Origin: Syntrophobacteraceae bacterium
GTDB lineage: Bacteria; Desulfobacterota; Syntrophobacteria; Syntrophobacterales; Syntrophobacteraceae
NCBI GenBank assembly: GCA_031292195.1
Contig: JARLHP010000068.1
Location: 1-54,068 of the forward strand
Length of the DNA: 54,068 nucleotides
Direction of reading: 5' to 3'
The position numbers and the translations under genes are program-made. Each line of letters opens with the position of its first letter. Positions within the stretch are counted from its first letter, which is position 1. Below are positions 1 to 8,770 of the stretch, piece by piece. The notes under the pieces are model-generated. The model searched no databases. It worked only from the letters and a program-made list of their open reading frames with translations, and was not told the DNA's origin.

Positions 1-947
1 GCCTCGATAAGGCCCCAGTCGCCGATTTGCCTGAACCGGCGGAAGGCTTCCCGGATCTCCGGGAAAACCGTTCGCGAGATAGCGCGCTGAAAAGCCACGT
101 AGAACCCGAGAGAAGATTCGATCCGGTTTTGCACGATATGGCCGAGAAGCCCCCGGGGGTGAGTGTCCGCAAGAACGTCTTTCAGCACACGGACAAATAT
201 TTCAACCGGGCTGTTGGCATAGGCGGACACCAGTTCCCGAAAGAGCCGGCCATCGAAGCCGTCATCCAGCGCTTCGCCGATTTCATGATAGACCCAGGTT
301 TCCAGCTCCAGCCAGGCAATCCGCTCCAGCTGGTCTCCGAGACGGGCCGCATCGCGCCGGAACTCATCAAGACTCGCCCCGTGGCGGGCAAGAGCAAAAT
401 CCAGGGCTTCCCGGGCTGAGGGACGCGCCTCCAAGATTTGGTCCCACAGATAAAAGAGCATGCACGACCGCCTGGCAAATATTTGCTCGCCGCGCCGCAT
501 CGCTGGGCTCATGAATATATCGCGAACGAGCTCCCGGTTTACCACATCGACCCGCAACCCCTCCACGGTCCTCGATTCATCGCTTTCCGCCAGAAAGAAA
601 GTGGGTTTCATGCCGATGCCGTAGCCCGCCCCGTAGATCAAACCCAACGGACGCAGGAACCGGTTGAGACCGCCCATGTCGAAAGGATCGAAACTGGCGC
701 CGTTAAAAACAAGCGGCTGGATTTCCTCCTCCATGATCTTTTCCCAGTACTCCTCCCTTTCCTCCATCCACCCCATGAGTTCGGCAGGCTGGGGCTCCCG
801 CCAGGGGACTATCCCCTTCTCCCATTTGTACAGGTCCCGCAACCGCAGCAGAAGCCCGCAAAGCGAGTACACCCCGGCATGCCGGGCGTCCGAAATGTCG
901 CAGTTCCTTTGGACCTGACGCCGCAGGTCGGATATTTCCGGTTCCAA
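1..947 (-). CDS. Conserved protein of unknown function (Syntrophobacter Sfum_1244-like), 3' end outside window
   Basis: The minus strand is open from a TTG at 947 to the left edge, giving 315 residues with no stop. The TTG follows GGGGGAG at good spacing; a GTG at 974 is possible but has no clear ribosome binding site, and an in-frame TAA lies a little further upstream. The protein is soluble and charged, has many Trp and Tyr, and has no signal peptide or membrane segment. It resembles a family I know from Syntrophobacter fumaroxidans (Sfum_1244 type, an uncharacterised domain). I recognise no catalytic motif and cannot give a function. It is divergent from the dedA-like gene, with about 150 bp between the two starts. 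Confidence 0.6.
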   Translation of the reverse strand, partial: MEPEISDLRRQVQRNCDISDARHAGVYSLCGLLLRLRDLYKWEKGIVPWREPQPAELMGWMEEREEYWEKIMEEEIQPLVFNGASFDPFDMGGLNRFLRPLGLIYGAGYGIGMKPTFFLAESDESRTVEGLRVDVVNRELVRDIFMSPAMRRGEQIFARRSCMLFYLWDQILEARPSAREALDFALARHGASLDEFRRDAARLGDQLERIAWLELETWVYHEIGEALDDGFDGRLFRELVSAYANSPVEIFVRVLKDVLADTHPRGLLGHIVQNRIESSLGFYVAFQRAISRTVFPEIREAFRRFRQIGDWGLIE

Positions 948-1097
948 TGCAAACTCCCCCCGGTGCTCAACCACGCCCGCTTCTGGATTTTTGATACCTT
1001 ATGTATTCAATTGTTCCTGCCGATTATATCATGTATCATATGCGCCGCCGGAGTCATGATGATCATTTTCCGGCGACCCTTGTTAGAAATATAACTC

Positions 1098-1709
1098 GTG
1101 GAGACGGATGGTTTGGAAAAAATTATCCTGCACTGGGTTTCACAATACGGGTATGCAGGGATTTTCGGCCTTCTCATGCTGGGTATAGTCGGCGTGCCCG
1201 TGCCGGACGAAACGCTTCTTGCCCTTACCGGTTTTCTTATCTTCAAGGGCCGCCTCCAGTTGGTCCCGGCCCTCGCCTCGGCCTTTTCGGGCAGCATCTG
1301 CGGCATCACCCTTTCCTACCTGATCGGCCGAAGCGGTGGGTACTACCTGGTCCACAGGTACGGCTACAAGGTGCACCTCACCCCGGAAAAACTGGAACGA
1401 GCCCGCCTGTGGCTGGACCGCACCGGCAAATGGACCCTTACCCTGGGCTATTTCGTCCCCGGCGTAAGGCATCTCACCGCCCTGACCGCCGGAGCGGCCC
1501 GCATGGAATACCCTGTTTTCGCCGCCTTCGCCTATTCGGGGGCCGTGGTCTGGGTAACCAGTTTCATTATGGCGGGCTACTATTTCGAGAAAGGATGGAT
1601 GGGATCGTCCCAAGCGATTCACCGGGCAGCGTTGATCGCCGTCGGCGTGCTCGCCTGCTTTCTGCTTCTCTATTATCTTGCAACCAGAAAGCGCGGCAAG
1701 AGCGGATAA
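1098..1709 (+). CDS. DedA family inner-membrane protein
   Basis: This 203-residue protein belongs to the DedA/SNARE-associated family, now thought to include undecaprenyl-phosphate or phospholipid transporters of the inner membrane. Visible signs are the N-terminal GVPVPDETLL stretch (residues about 32-41), a central hydrophobic reentrant segment, and the conserved F-V-P-G-V-R-H motif near residue 117, which matches the family F-x-P-x-x-R signature, followed by two C-terminal membrane helices and a short basic tail. The given start is GTG; a TTG at 1113 has a better-spaced GGAG (1100-1103) and may be the real start. It stands alone, upstream of the ECF transporter operon, which appears to have its own promoter. 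Confidence 0.9.
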   Translation: METDGLEKIILHWVSQYGYAGIFGLLMLGIVGVPVPDETLLALTGFLIFKGRLQLVPALASAFSGSICGITLSYLIGRSGGYYLVHRYGYKVHLTPEKLERARLWLDRTGKWTLTLGYFVPGVRHLTALTAGAARMEYPVFAAFAYSGAVVWVTSFIMAGYYFEKGWMGSSQAIHRAALIAVGVLACFLLLYYLATRKRGKSG

Positions 1710-1767
1710 ACCTCCCGCGGACCTGTTCCCTCAACTTTGTCACGGCTCGGTTCGAACCCGAATTGGT

Positions 1768-1795
1768 TTGACAACCGACCTCGTTCTGATATTAG
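1768..1795 (+). promoter_or_regulatory. Putative sigma70 promoter for the ECF transporter operon
   Basis: TTGACA (1768-1773) and TATTAG (1790-1795) are separated by 16 bp, about 85 bp upstream of the S-component start. The -35 box is perfect and the -10 box matches four of six. The leader of about 80 bp shows no riboswitch that I recognise. Confidence 0.5.
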
Positions 1796-1881
1796 AGGAA
1801 TTCCGATTCGATGCGCGGCGCCGTCCGGTCCTGTCCACCTGCCCGGATGAGAGGCTGTCTATCCTTCATGAGGATGAAACA

Positions 1882-2463
1882 ATGAGGGGCGACCCTTTTA
1901 AAATCTCTTTCATCGCATTTTGCGCCGCCCTCAATGCTGGAGTTGGATTTCTTGTCCATTCTCTTAAGTTGCCGATCTATCTCGACTCCGTGGGGACCGT
2001 GCTTGCCGCGGTTTTGATTGGGCCCTTTCCAGGCGCTGTGGCAGGCGTGCTGGCCTTGCTGATCATAAGCATTACCACCGCGCCCACGGCCATAGCCTAT
2101 TCCGGCACGGCTATCCTCATAGCGGTGTGCAGTTCATTCTTTACCCGGTTTAAATTCCTGGCCAACATGCGGGCCACCATTTTCTGGGGGTTTTTGCTGG
2201 GAGTTATCGCCGCCCTGGCTTCGGTTCCTGTTACCGTATATGTCTTTCGCGGAGCGACCCTGGCTGGAGCGGACATATTCACGGTTTTATTCAAAGCTAC
2301 CGGAATGTCCCTGCATGTGAGTGTAACTTTGGGAGGTTTATTGACAGATACTGTTGATAAGCTGGCAACGGCCTTACTATGCTTTTGCCTGATAAAAGCC
2401 TTGCCTGCCAGGCTTACCAGCCACTTTACCGGCGCCAGGATACTGTCCATAAAACCTGAGTAG
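1882..2463 (+). CDS. ECF transporter substrate-binding S component
   Basis: This 193-residue, very hydrophobic protein has five or six predicted membrane segments and the layout of energy-coupling-factor S components, the integral-membrane proteins that bind the small-molecule substrate. The stretch LPIYLDSVGTVLAAVLIGP near the N-terminus is typical of one S-component subgroup. The ATG at 1882 follows AGGA at 1871-1874; the frame stays open further upstream but that part is not membrane-like. It is followed after 6 bp by an EcfT homologue and then by the ATPase gene, so this is a dedicated three-gene (group I) ECF system. The substrate is not evident; vitamins, vitamin precursors or modified bases are typical of the class. 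Confidence 0.8.
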   Translation: MRGDPFKISFIAFCAALNAGVGFLVHSLKLPIYLDSVGTVLAAVLIGPFPGAVAGVLALLIISITTAPTAIAYSGTAILIAVCSSFFTRFKFLANMRATIFWGFLLGVIAALASVPVTVYVFRGATLAGADIFTVLFKATGMSLHVSVTLGGLLTDTVDKLATALLCFCLIKALPARLTSHFTGARILSIKPE

Positions 2464-2469
2464 AATGTC

Positions 2470-3171
2470 ATGCACCCAGCCACCCGATTCATTATCGCCA
2501 TTTGTTTTGTCTTCGCGGCCTTGAAAACCGGGGTCCCACTGAATTTCGTCATTGTCCTCCTCGGACTTCTGTACGCCTTTTCGGTCAAGAGTCGCAGCGG
2601 TTTCAATCCCTCCAGTATTTTTGCCAGGATGCTCGTTTTTGCCCTGGTCGTGCTTTTTCTCATACACGGGGTCGATTTTCACACCCACGCAATCAGCCAG
2701 AAGGGACTTCGAACCGCGGGAAACGCCGGCGTGCGGTTTGCCTCCGTTTTCGCCGCCACTCTGTGGCTGGTCAAGCGCACCACCAAAGAAGAACTTTATG
2801 CCCTCATGCTGTCTCTAAAGTTGCCTATGGTGGCCACCCTCCTTATTTTCCGGGCGATCTGGTTTCTTCCCCACGTTTCCAAAAGGGTCCGCGATGTCCT
2901 CCTGGCGCACCAACTAAGGGGTGTCAAGTCCTCCAACGTTTTTAGACGCTCCCTGGCGCTGGCCCCGGCCCTGTATGCCATTTTCGCCTCCATGCTCCTG
3001 GAAATCTGTGACAGCTCGGTAACCCTGCTCTCAAAAGGAATCTGGATACACGGACCCAAGTCCTCTTTTTTGGTGTTGCGCTGGTCGTACAAAGACTGGA
3101 TGGCGGTGGGCGCGGCCGGCCTGATGATCGTCATGTTGCTGTTCAAGGGATGTTATTTTGCTCGAAGTTGA
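2470..3171 (+). CDS. ecfT: ECF transporter T component (EcfT/CbiQ family)
   Basis: This 233-residue membrane protein belongs to the EcfT/CbiQ family, the scaffold that couples the ATPases to the S component. It has N-terminal membrane helices, a cytoplasmic helical part containing RVRDVLLAHQLRGVK (about residues 140-155), which fits the family coupling helix with an Ala/Arg-Gly signature, and a C-terminal hydrophobic helix. It starts 6 bp after the S component and overlaps the start of the ATPase gene by 14 bp, which points to translational coupling. Only one A-R-G-like motif is evident; family members usually have two. Confidence 0.85.
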   Translation: MHPATRFIIAICFVFAALKTGVPLNFVIVLLGLLYAFSVKSRSGFNPSSIFARMLVFALVVLFLIHGVDFHTHAISQKGLRTAGNAGVRFASVFAATLWLVKRTTKEELYALMLSLKLPMVATLLIFRAIWFLPHVSKRVRDVLLAHQLRGVKSSNVFRRSLALAPALYAIFASMLLEICDSSVTLLSKGIWIHGPKSSFLVLRWSYKDWMAVGAAGLMIVMLLFKGCYFARS

Positions 3172-5452
3172 TAATCTCTGCCTGTCTTTTACATCCAATG
3201 AGGGACAAACACCCCTGTTTCGCGACCTCTCCTTCAGCGGCAAAGCAGGAGATCTCATCGGGGTGACGGGCGAGTCCGGCAGCGGAAAGACCGGCTTGTT
3301 GATGGCCCTGGGCGGCTATCTGCCTACCTGGTCTCCAGCCTGCCACCTGAGCGGATCCATATCCCTTTTCGGCCGGCCCGTAACACAAGGCGCGTCCAGG
3401 GATGACACCGCCATCGTCATTGAAAACCCGTACAATCAGAATACCGGCTTCAAATCCAGGGCTTTTGAAGAACTGCTCGTTCCGCTCGAAATGAGGGGAA
3501 TTGCGCACGACCTCATGACGGCCTCCCTGAATTGCCTGGCAAGCCGTTTCGGCTTGTCGCAAATTTCCGACTCAAAGCTCGAAAGCCTTTCCGGGGGAGA
3601 ACTGCAGCGTCTCCACATCGCCTCGGCCATGATTGCCCGGCCCGATCTGCTGCTGCTGGACCAAATCCTGGCGGAACTCGATCCCGCCTTCCAGCAAAGG
3701 ATTTTCAAGATACTCAAGGCTTACGCCCGGGACCGAAAGGCTGTCGCGCTGGTCTCCTTCAACCCGGGCGAAGTCGATCCGGACCTGTTCGACGCGGTCG
3801 TGACTTTGCCGGGTTCGGGTCAAGTCCGCTCAAAATCTTCGGCCGCGCCCCCCCCTTCCGTGGGGCGAAAAGAGTCCAAACCCGCCGGCCAACGGCCGGT
3901 GCTTACCATCCGCGACCTTTGTTTTCGGTATTCGCCGGATCGCCCGTGGCTCTTCGAGGGGTTCGATCTCGATGTTCTGGCGGCAGAGGGGTATCTTATT
4001 CTGGGGCCCAACGGGAGTGGAAAATCCACCCTCGGCAAACTCCTGCTCGGCCTCCTCAAGCCGGATCGCGGCACTATTGAGGTTTCGGGCCGGGATTTTA
4101 ACTCCCGACCTTCCTCAGGCGCCGGCAGCGCCCTGAACTGCGCCTTTCAGAACCCGGACCTCTATTTTTGCAAACGAACGGTCAAAGAAGAGCTGGAATT
4201 TGGCACGGATAAGAAACTGGCGGCCAAACTGGCCGACCTTACGGACCTGTCGCACTATTTCCATAAAAATCCGTACGACCTGCCAAGAGGCCTTCGAAAA
4301 AAGCTCTCCTTTGCCATCGCGGCAAGCTGCGGACCTCTGGTGCTCTTCCTGGACGAACCCTCCCAATACCAGGACGCAACCGGAGTGGCCGGTCTCATAA
4401 GCGCGATGCGTTTTCTGCTCGACCAAAAGACGGCACTGCTGTGTTGCACCCATGACCGCCGGATCATCGACGAATTTCCGGAATTCTCCCGGATCAGGCT
4501 GGGAGGTGAGCTTCTCGCCATGCCGGCGCCTCACGCCCGGCCGGCCGGCGGCGGCAACTTGGCCCCCGAGCGCGGCCCGGGGCTCTACAGCGACAAATCC
4601 GATAGGGGCGATACCCGGACGTGGTTTAAGAATACTCGGCGCGACGCCATACAGAGCTGGCTGGATTGCGACAGGCAACGCTTCAGCCCCGCGGAAAATA
4701 TCGTAGAACTCCTGCTTGAAAAAACTCCCGGGTCTTGCCTGCTCCATCGGGATTCCCGCATATTGGACATCGGCTGCGGCGCAGGGAAAGTACTCCTCGC
4801 ACTGAGGAAACGTCTGGATGAAAATGGCCTGCCAAACGTCCCTCTTCTGGGAATAGACGTGCAACCCGCACTCATCGACCATGCGCGCTGGGGATCTCTG
4901 GGGGCTTCAAACATCAACTTCGAAGCAGCCGACGCCGTAGACGGACGTCTGCTCTCCTCACTTTGCAAAAACAGACTGGGCGGCAAGGCAACGCTTGTAA
5001 CCTGCCTTTATGTTCTGCACGACGAACCTGAACTGTTCGCCATGCTGAAGGCCATCTCGGACAATATTGCCGATAACGGGATCCTGGCCTGCATCCTGGT
5101 TCACCCGGAATGGACCGAAGCTCTCGCCTCCAAAGGATTTGTCAAAATCGTTCAAAAAACCGCCAACCCTTCCGGCCGTTCGACACCGGACTGGCGATGG
5201 CTTGGCCTCTACCCCATCCTGGAAGATAACGGGCGGACCACCTATTTGCCGCATGCATTCAGGACACTGGGCGACTATGAAAAAGCGATCCTGGACGGCG
5301 GGTTCAAAATCTTGTCCATTACGCCAATCCCCCCGGCCGGAAAAGATGTGCGCGACAACCCCACCGAGTTGACTTCACCCCTGTATGCCGAACAGATCTC
5401 CACGGTTTATGGCGCCCCGCCCTCGGTTTTGATTGTGGCCGAAAAACTCTGA
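3158..5452 (+). CDS. Fused ECF ATPase: two ABC domains plus a C-terminal SAM-dependent methyltransferase
   Basis: This 764-residue protein has three domains. ABC domain 1 (about 1-230) has Walker A GESGSGKT (38-45) and signature LSGGE (144-148), but the catalytic Glu after Walker B is Gln169 and the H-loop His is absent. ABC domain 2 (about 245-460) has Walker A GPNGSGKST (283-291), a normal Asp-Glu (E400) and an H-loop His, but a degraded signature (LPRGL). In a head-to-tail dimer the defects fall in the same composite site, leaving one site intact. Residues about 480-764 form a class I methyltransferase with motif I ILDIGCGAG (535-543). The TTG start at 3158 follows AAGGGA, and the gene overlaps ecfT. 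It would energise import; the methyltransferase may act on the imported compound (inference). Two ATPases fused in one chain are known in ECF systems; I know of no case with a methyltransferase attached. Confidence 0.85.
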   Translation: MLEVDNLCLSFTSNEGQTPLFRDLSFSGKAGDLIGVTGESGSGKTGLLMALGGYLPTWSPACHLSGSISLFGRPVTQGASRDDTAIVIENPYNQNTGFKSRAFEELLVPLEMRGIAHDLMTASLNCLASRFGLSQISDSKLESLSGGELQRLHIASAMIARPDLLLLDQILAELDPAFQQRIFKILKAYARDRKAVALVSFNPGEVDPDLFDAVVTLPGSGQVRSKSSAAPPPSVGRKESKPAGQRPVLTIRDLCFRYSPDRPWLFEGFDLDVLAAEGYLILGPNGSGKSTLGKLLLGLLKPDRGTIEVSGRDFNSRPSSGAGSALNCAFQNPDLYFCKRTVKEELEFGTDKKLAAKLADLTDLSHYFHKNPYDLPRGLRKKLSFAIAASCGPLVLFLDEPSQYQDATGVAGLISAMRFLLDQKTALLCCTHDRRIIDEFPEFSRIRLGGELLAMPAPHARPAGGGNLAPERGPGLYSDKSDRGDTRTWFKNTRRDAIQSWLDCDRQRFSPAENIVELLLEKTPGSCLLHRDSRILDIGCGAGKVLLALRKRLDENGLPNVPLLGIDVQPALIDHARWGSLGASNINFEAADAVDGRLLSSLCKNRLGGKATLVTCLYVLHDEPELFAMLKAISDNIADNGILACILVHPEWTEALASKGFVKIVQKTANPSGRSTPDWRWLGLYPILEDNGRTTYLPHAFRTLGDYEKAILDGGFKILSITPIPPAGKDVRDNPTELTSPLYAEQISTVYGAPPSVLIVAEKL

Positions 5453-5455
5453 AAA

Positions 5456-6379
5456 TTAGAAGTTCACCTTGTCGATCCCCTTCAGTCCCAGGATTTGGCG
5501 GGCCTCCTCGGGGGTTGCCGGACTGATCCCCAGTTCCCCGGCGATGCGCACCATCTTGGCCACCTGCTCACCGTTGCTTTTGGCCTGCCGCCCTTTTTCC
5601 AGGTAGAGATTATCCTCCAGGCCCACACGCACGTTTCCCCCCAGGAGCAGCGCCTGGGTGCATATCGGAAACTGGGCCCGGCCCGCCACACACACCGAAA
5701 ACTCGAACTCTCCGATCTGCTTTTTGCTGTAGTCGACCAGGAACATCAGGTTCTCGCAGCTGGGCGTTATCCCGCCCAGCACTCCCATCACGAACTGGAG
5801 GTAGACCGGCTTGCGGACATGGCCTGCCTGTATCAGGTAGGCGACGTTATTGACCATTCCGGAGTCATAGACCTCGAACTCGGGCTTGGTGTCGTTTTCG
5901 GCGAATATGGCGCAATAGTCCCGCATAGACTTGAAGGTATTGGCAAAGATGAAATCTTCCGTAAAACCGAGATATTGCTTTTCCCAGTCGAACTTCCACT
6001 CCTTGTATTTCGAGATGACTGGAAAAAGCGCGAAGTTTATGGAGCCGGCGTTAAAGGAGGCCAATTCCGGCCGGCACAGGACCACCGGGGCCACCCTCTG
6101 CTCGGTGGTCATTCCCAGTCCTCCGCCTGTCGTTATGCAAACCACCATGTCGCACCGGCTCTTGATGGCCGTGACGATTTCCTGCATGACGCTCACATCC
6201 GCAACCGGCCTTCCCGTCCGCGGGTCGCGCGCGTGTATGTGGCAGACCGCCGCGCCCGCCTCGTAGGCCCTCACGGCCTCATCGACAATCTGCCCGGGTG
6301 TGATGGGAAGGTACTCGGACATGGTGGGGGTGTGGATACTGCCTGTTATTGCCGCCGTAATAACGACCTTTTCCTTCAT
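5456..6379 (-). CDS. 3-keto-5-aminohexanoate cleavage enzyme family (BKACE, DUF849)
   Basis: This 307-residue protein is a beta-keto acid cleavage enzyme: a zinc-dependent TIM barrel that condenses a beta-keto acid with acetyl-CoA and splits it into acetoacetate and a CoA ester. Visible motifs are the zinc-binding HIHARDP (about 47-53), T-T-G-G-G near residue 84, and GLEDN near residue 260 carrying a conserved Glu. Length is normal. The true substrate of BKACE enzymes varies and cannot be read from sequence; Kce of lysine fermentation is only one member. It is the last gene of a minus-strand cluster with a cyclase-type hydrolase, an isochorismatase-type hydrolase and a DUF169 protein, which suggests breakdown of an amide or ring compound. 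Its stop lies 3 bp from the convergent stop of the ECF gene. Confidence 0.88.
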   Translation of the reverse strand: MKEKVVITAAITGSIHTPTMSEYLPITPGQIVDEAVRAYEAGAAVCHIHARDPRTGRPVADVSVMQEIVTAIKSRCDMVVCITTGGGLGMTTEQRVAPVVLCRPELASFNAGSINFALFPVISKYKEWKFDWEKQYLGFTEDFIFANTFKSMRDYCAIFAENDTKPEFEVYDSGMVNNVAYLIQAGHVRKPVYLQFVMGVLGGITPSCENLMFLVDYSKKQIGEFEFSVCVAGRAQFPICTQALLLGGNVRVGLEDNLYLEKGRQAKSNGEQVAKMVRIAGELGISPATPEEARQILGLKGIDKVNF

Positions 6380-6398
6380 ACCGGCCTGTCCTCACTGT

Positions 6399-7187
6399 TC
6401 AGGGTTCGTCTTCCACTATAGCCACGGGCCGGCACCATGCCGCGCTGGCGTGCTTTATCTTGACTGGAAAGCAGCTTACCGTAAACCCCGTGGGTCTCCC
6501 TACCGAAGCTAAATTGGCCATCTTCTCCATGTGGCAGTAGCCGATATCGATACCCGCAAAATGGGCTTCCCAGATGACCTTCGGGTCTCCCCTCTCCTGG
6601 AATTCCCGCGCCAGAAACGGCAGAGGCCGGTCCCAGCTCCAGGCGTCAATCCCCACCACCTTCACCCCTTTTTCAGTCAGATAGAGCGTGCTCTCGCGGG
6701 TCATCCCCGGCCCTTTGACCAGGTACTCGGGCCGCCCCCACCAGGCGTCGGCCCCGGTGTGAATCAAAACGATGTCCAACGGCTTGATTTCATAGCCGAT
6801 GCGGTCCAGCTCGCCTCGCAGGTCCTCAACGGTTATGCGCTCCCCATCGGCCTTGTGGCGAAAATCGAGCAGCACTCCGTCGCCAAAGCACCAGTCGAGC
6901 GGGATAGCGTCTATGGTGAGCGCCGGCAGCCCCTTGTCCATGGTGGGATGATAATGGTATGGGGCGTCGAGGTGCGTGCCGCTGTGCGTTGTGAGGGTCA
7001 GAAATTCCAATGCCCACCCCAGCCCTCCGGGCAGATGCTCTTCGGTTACCCCCGGGAAGAATTCCTTCATCTGCCGGGCCCCCGCCGCATGGTCCACATA
7101 TTGAATCCCGGGGATCATCATGGGGGGATCGCTGGGAATATCGGCTTCGATGGTGATGCTCAGATCGACGAAACGTCTGCGGCCCAT
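6399..7187 (-). CDS. Cyclase / kynurenine formamidase-like metal-dependent hydrolase
   Basis: This 262-residue protein belongs to the cyclase family (Pfam Cyclase), metal-dependent hydrolases that act on amide or cyclic amide bonds, such as kynurenine formamidase and isatin hydrolase. The family motif H-S-G-T-H-L-D-A-P-Y-H is clear at about residues 68-78 and supplies metal ligands; a later E-A-H-F near residue 207 fits the second ligand region. The ATG at 7187 is preferred over a GTG at 7193 because AAGGAG lies 5 bp upstream of the ATG and directly abuts the GTG. It is 14-20 bp from its neighbours on each side, so it is cotranscribed with BKACE and the isochorismatase-like gene. The substrate is unknown. 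Confidence 0.88.
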   Translation of the reverse strand: MGRRRFVDLSITIEADIPSDPPMMIPGIQYVDHAAGARQMKEFFPGVTEEHLPGGLGWALEFLTLTTHSGTHLDAPYHYHPTMDKGLPALTIDAIPLDWCFGDGVLLDFRHKADGERITVEDLRGELDRIGYEIKPLDIVLIHTGADAWWGRPEYLVKGPGMTRESTLYLTEKGVKVVGIDAWSWDRPLPFLAREFQERGDPKVIWEAHFAGIDIGYCHMEKMANLASVGRPTGFTVSCFPVKIKHASAAWCRPVAIVEDEP

Positions 7188-7207
7188 AATCACTCCTTTT
7201 TCCGTAA

Positions 7208-7783
7208 CTAGGCGAAGGCGGCGACAACCTCATCGGCGCCGCGCACCCGTCCGATACGAGGGAAAATTCGCCCCACGGCGTCGGCGTGGCTCTCGGCGTT
7301 AAGCCCCGTCATGGCATCGGAGACCAGCACCAACTCGTAGCCCCGCTCAAAAGCGTCGCGCGCGGTACTCTCCACACCCAACTCGGTGGAGATCCCGCAC
7401 AGCACGACGGTCGCGACTTTCCGCCGGCGAAGCTGCAGGTCCAGGTCCGTGCCGTAGAAAGCGCCCCACTGGCGCTTGAGGATCACCAGGTCGCTATCCT
7501 GCCGGTCGAGATCGGGAATCAACTCCGACCAGTCCGGAGGCAAAGCCCCACGCACCATCGGCTGGTCGGCCGCCGGAAAGAGCCGGTCCGCCCCATCCGC
7601 GGCCCCGCCCACATGGACCAGGACGATAAGCGCCCCGGCCCTCCTCGCACCGCTAACGACCTTCACCGCTTTGGCGATCACCGCCGAAGAGGAGTAGGGA
7701 AGGCAATCGCGGCCGACGATGCCTTTCTGCAGATCGATAACCACTACGGCGGTCCGCTGCGGGTCGAGTTTCAGCTCACTCAC
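7208..7783 (-). CDS. Isochorismatase-family cysteine hydrolase
   Basis: This 191-residue protein is an isochorismatase-like hydrolase of the cysteine amidase type (nicotinamidase, carbamoylsarcosine amidase, peroxyureidoacrylate amidohydrolase). The catalytic triad is visible as Asp17 in VVVIDLQKG, Lys103 and Cys129 in VVLCGISTELGVESTARDA, with the expected cis-peptide region before the Cys. The GTG start at 7783 has AAGGAG 6 bp upstream. Its position between a DUF169 gene and a cyclase-type hydrolase in the same transcript suggests it removes an amide group in the same pathway. The exact substrate cannot be stated. Confidence 0.88.
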   Translation of the reverse strand: MSELKLDPQRTAVVVIDLQKGIVGRDCLPYSSSAVIAKAVKVVSGARRAGALIVLVHVGGAADGADRLFPAADQPMVRGALPPDWSELIPDLDRQDSDLVILKRQWGAFYGTDLDLQLRRRKVATVVLCGISTELGVESTARDAFERGYELVLVSDAMTGLNAESHADAVGRIFPRIGRVRGADEVVAAFA

Positions 7784-7842
7784 ACCAGTCTCCTTTTGCG
7801 CTTCGGTGCTCTTCCTACTCTCCTTGCCAAGGGATTGCCCTC

Positions 7843-8619
7843 TCAGATGACCCCGATCTCCTTGCCCAGCACTTTATAAGACTCGGGAAACTCCGGCTGA
7901 AAATTCTGATAGGGAGTAACCGGATATCTTGCCCCTATGGCCTTACCCACCTCTTTTAACCCCTTCGCCAACTCCGGGAGCATTCGAATGGGGGCGGCGA
8001 AAGTCACCTCGTCATCCTGGGTGCCGGCAAATATGCGCTCGCCGTTTCCCGGAATGACGATTCGAGCGGACTGGGTTTTGTAGGGAGCAATCAGGTATTC
8101 ATCGCATTCCACCTTGCCTCCGCAGGCGCTCTCGCTCCGCTCGCCCGTAACGAACGACCAGGCCTGGGCGAGCCTCATGACCTGGGCCGGGTTGGCGTAA
8201 ATGAGCACCGTGTCCGCCGAAAAACCGGCTCTTGCCACCGGCGCCATTACGATGCCCCCGATTTCGCCGTTTTCGAACCGGCTCATGGAAGATACTTCCT
8301 TTGCGGCAAGTTCTTCATTACTTGCGAAGGTGGCCCCGCAAAAGAGTTTCGACAGGGCCGCCGGCGGATCGGGTGCGTCGCTGAAGCCAAATACGATCGC
8401 CGCGGGAACGCAGTTTACATCCTCCCGGGAAAGCCCCACCGTCCAGCCGTAATTTCTGGCCATGGTCACCCCCTGACAGATGGTGACCTTCTTTTTCATG
8501 GCCACCGAGGGGCGTCTTACCTTTTCCGGGAACTCCTCCTTATCTTTTAAAAACTTCACGGCCACCGGAAAGGTCTTGAGTCTTAGATCGTCCCGGATAA
8601 ATTCAGCGGCATCTTTCAT
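7843..8619 (-). CDS. DUF169 family protein
   Basis: This 258-residue protein resembles the DUF169 family, common in methanogens and anaerobic deltaproteobacteria and of unknown function. Visible features are an N-terminal stretch with paired Lys/Phe (K-T-F-P-V-A-V-K-F), a C-Q-G-V-T-M-A-R segment near residue 50, several Cys, and an S-A-C-G-G-K-V-E-C-D-E segment near residue 170 that could bind a metal or cluster. The ATG at 8619 has AGGAG at correct spacing; an upstream in-frame extension of 51 residues looks non-coding. It heads the catabolic cluster. No reaction can be assigned. Confidence 0.8.
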   Translation of the reverse strand: MKDAAEFIRDDLRLKTFPVAVKFLKDKEEFPEKVRRPSVAMKKKVTICQGVTMARNYGWTVGLSREDVNCVPAAIVFGFSDAPDPPAALSKLFCGATFASNEELAAKEVSSMSRFENGEIGGIVMAPVARAGFSADTVLIYANPAQVMRLAQAWSFVTGERSESACGGKVECDEYLIAPYKTQSARIVIPGNGERIFAGTQDDEVTFAAPIRMLPELAKGLKEVGKAIGARYPVTPYQNFQPEFPESYKVLGKEIGVI

Positions 8620-8770
8620 CTTTTTGCTCCTTTGGCTGTTCGGGTAAGTAGCGCTCAGTGAGTAATAAACGGCCGAGGGTATAAAGGAAAAGTAAAAAGT
8701 TGATGCACAGGATATCCACTGCCGCGTGTTATACTCTGCGAGGTCACAAACCGCGGAAGAGAAGTCATTC

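Noticed and set aside
1745-1765. GGTTCGAACC near the dedA 3' end looks like a tRNA T-loop
   Set aside because: The flanking stem does not pair properly, and no acceptor, D or anticodon arm can be folded around it on either strand.
1796-1881. ECF leader checked for a riboswitch (GCCCGGATGAGAGG recalls the end of the FMN element)
   Set aside because: The rest of the FMN element and all other vitamin riboswitch cores that I know are missing.
5450-5458. Convergent stops of the ECF and BKACE genes only 3 bp apart
   Set aside because: Unusual but not a signal by itself; both genes end at normal family lengths and I see no hairpin.
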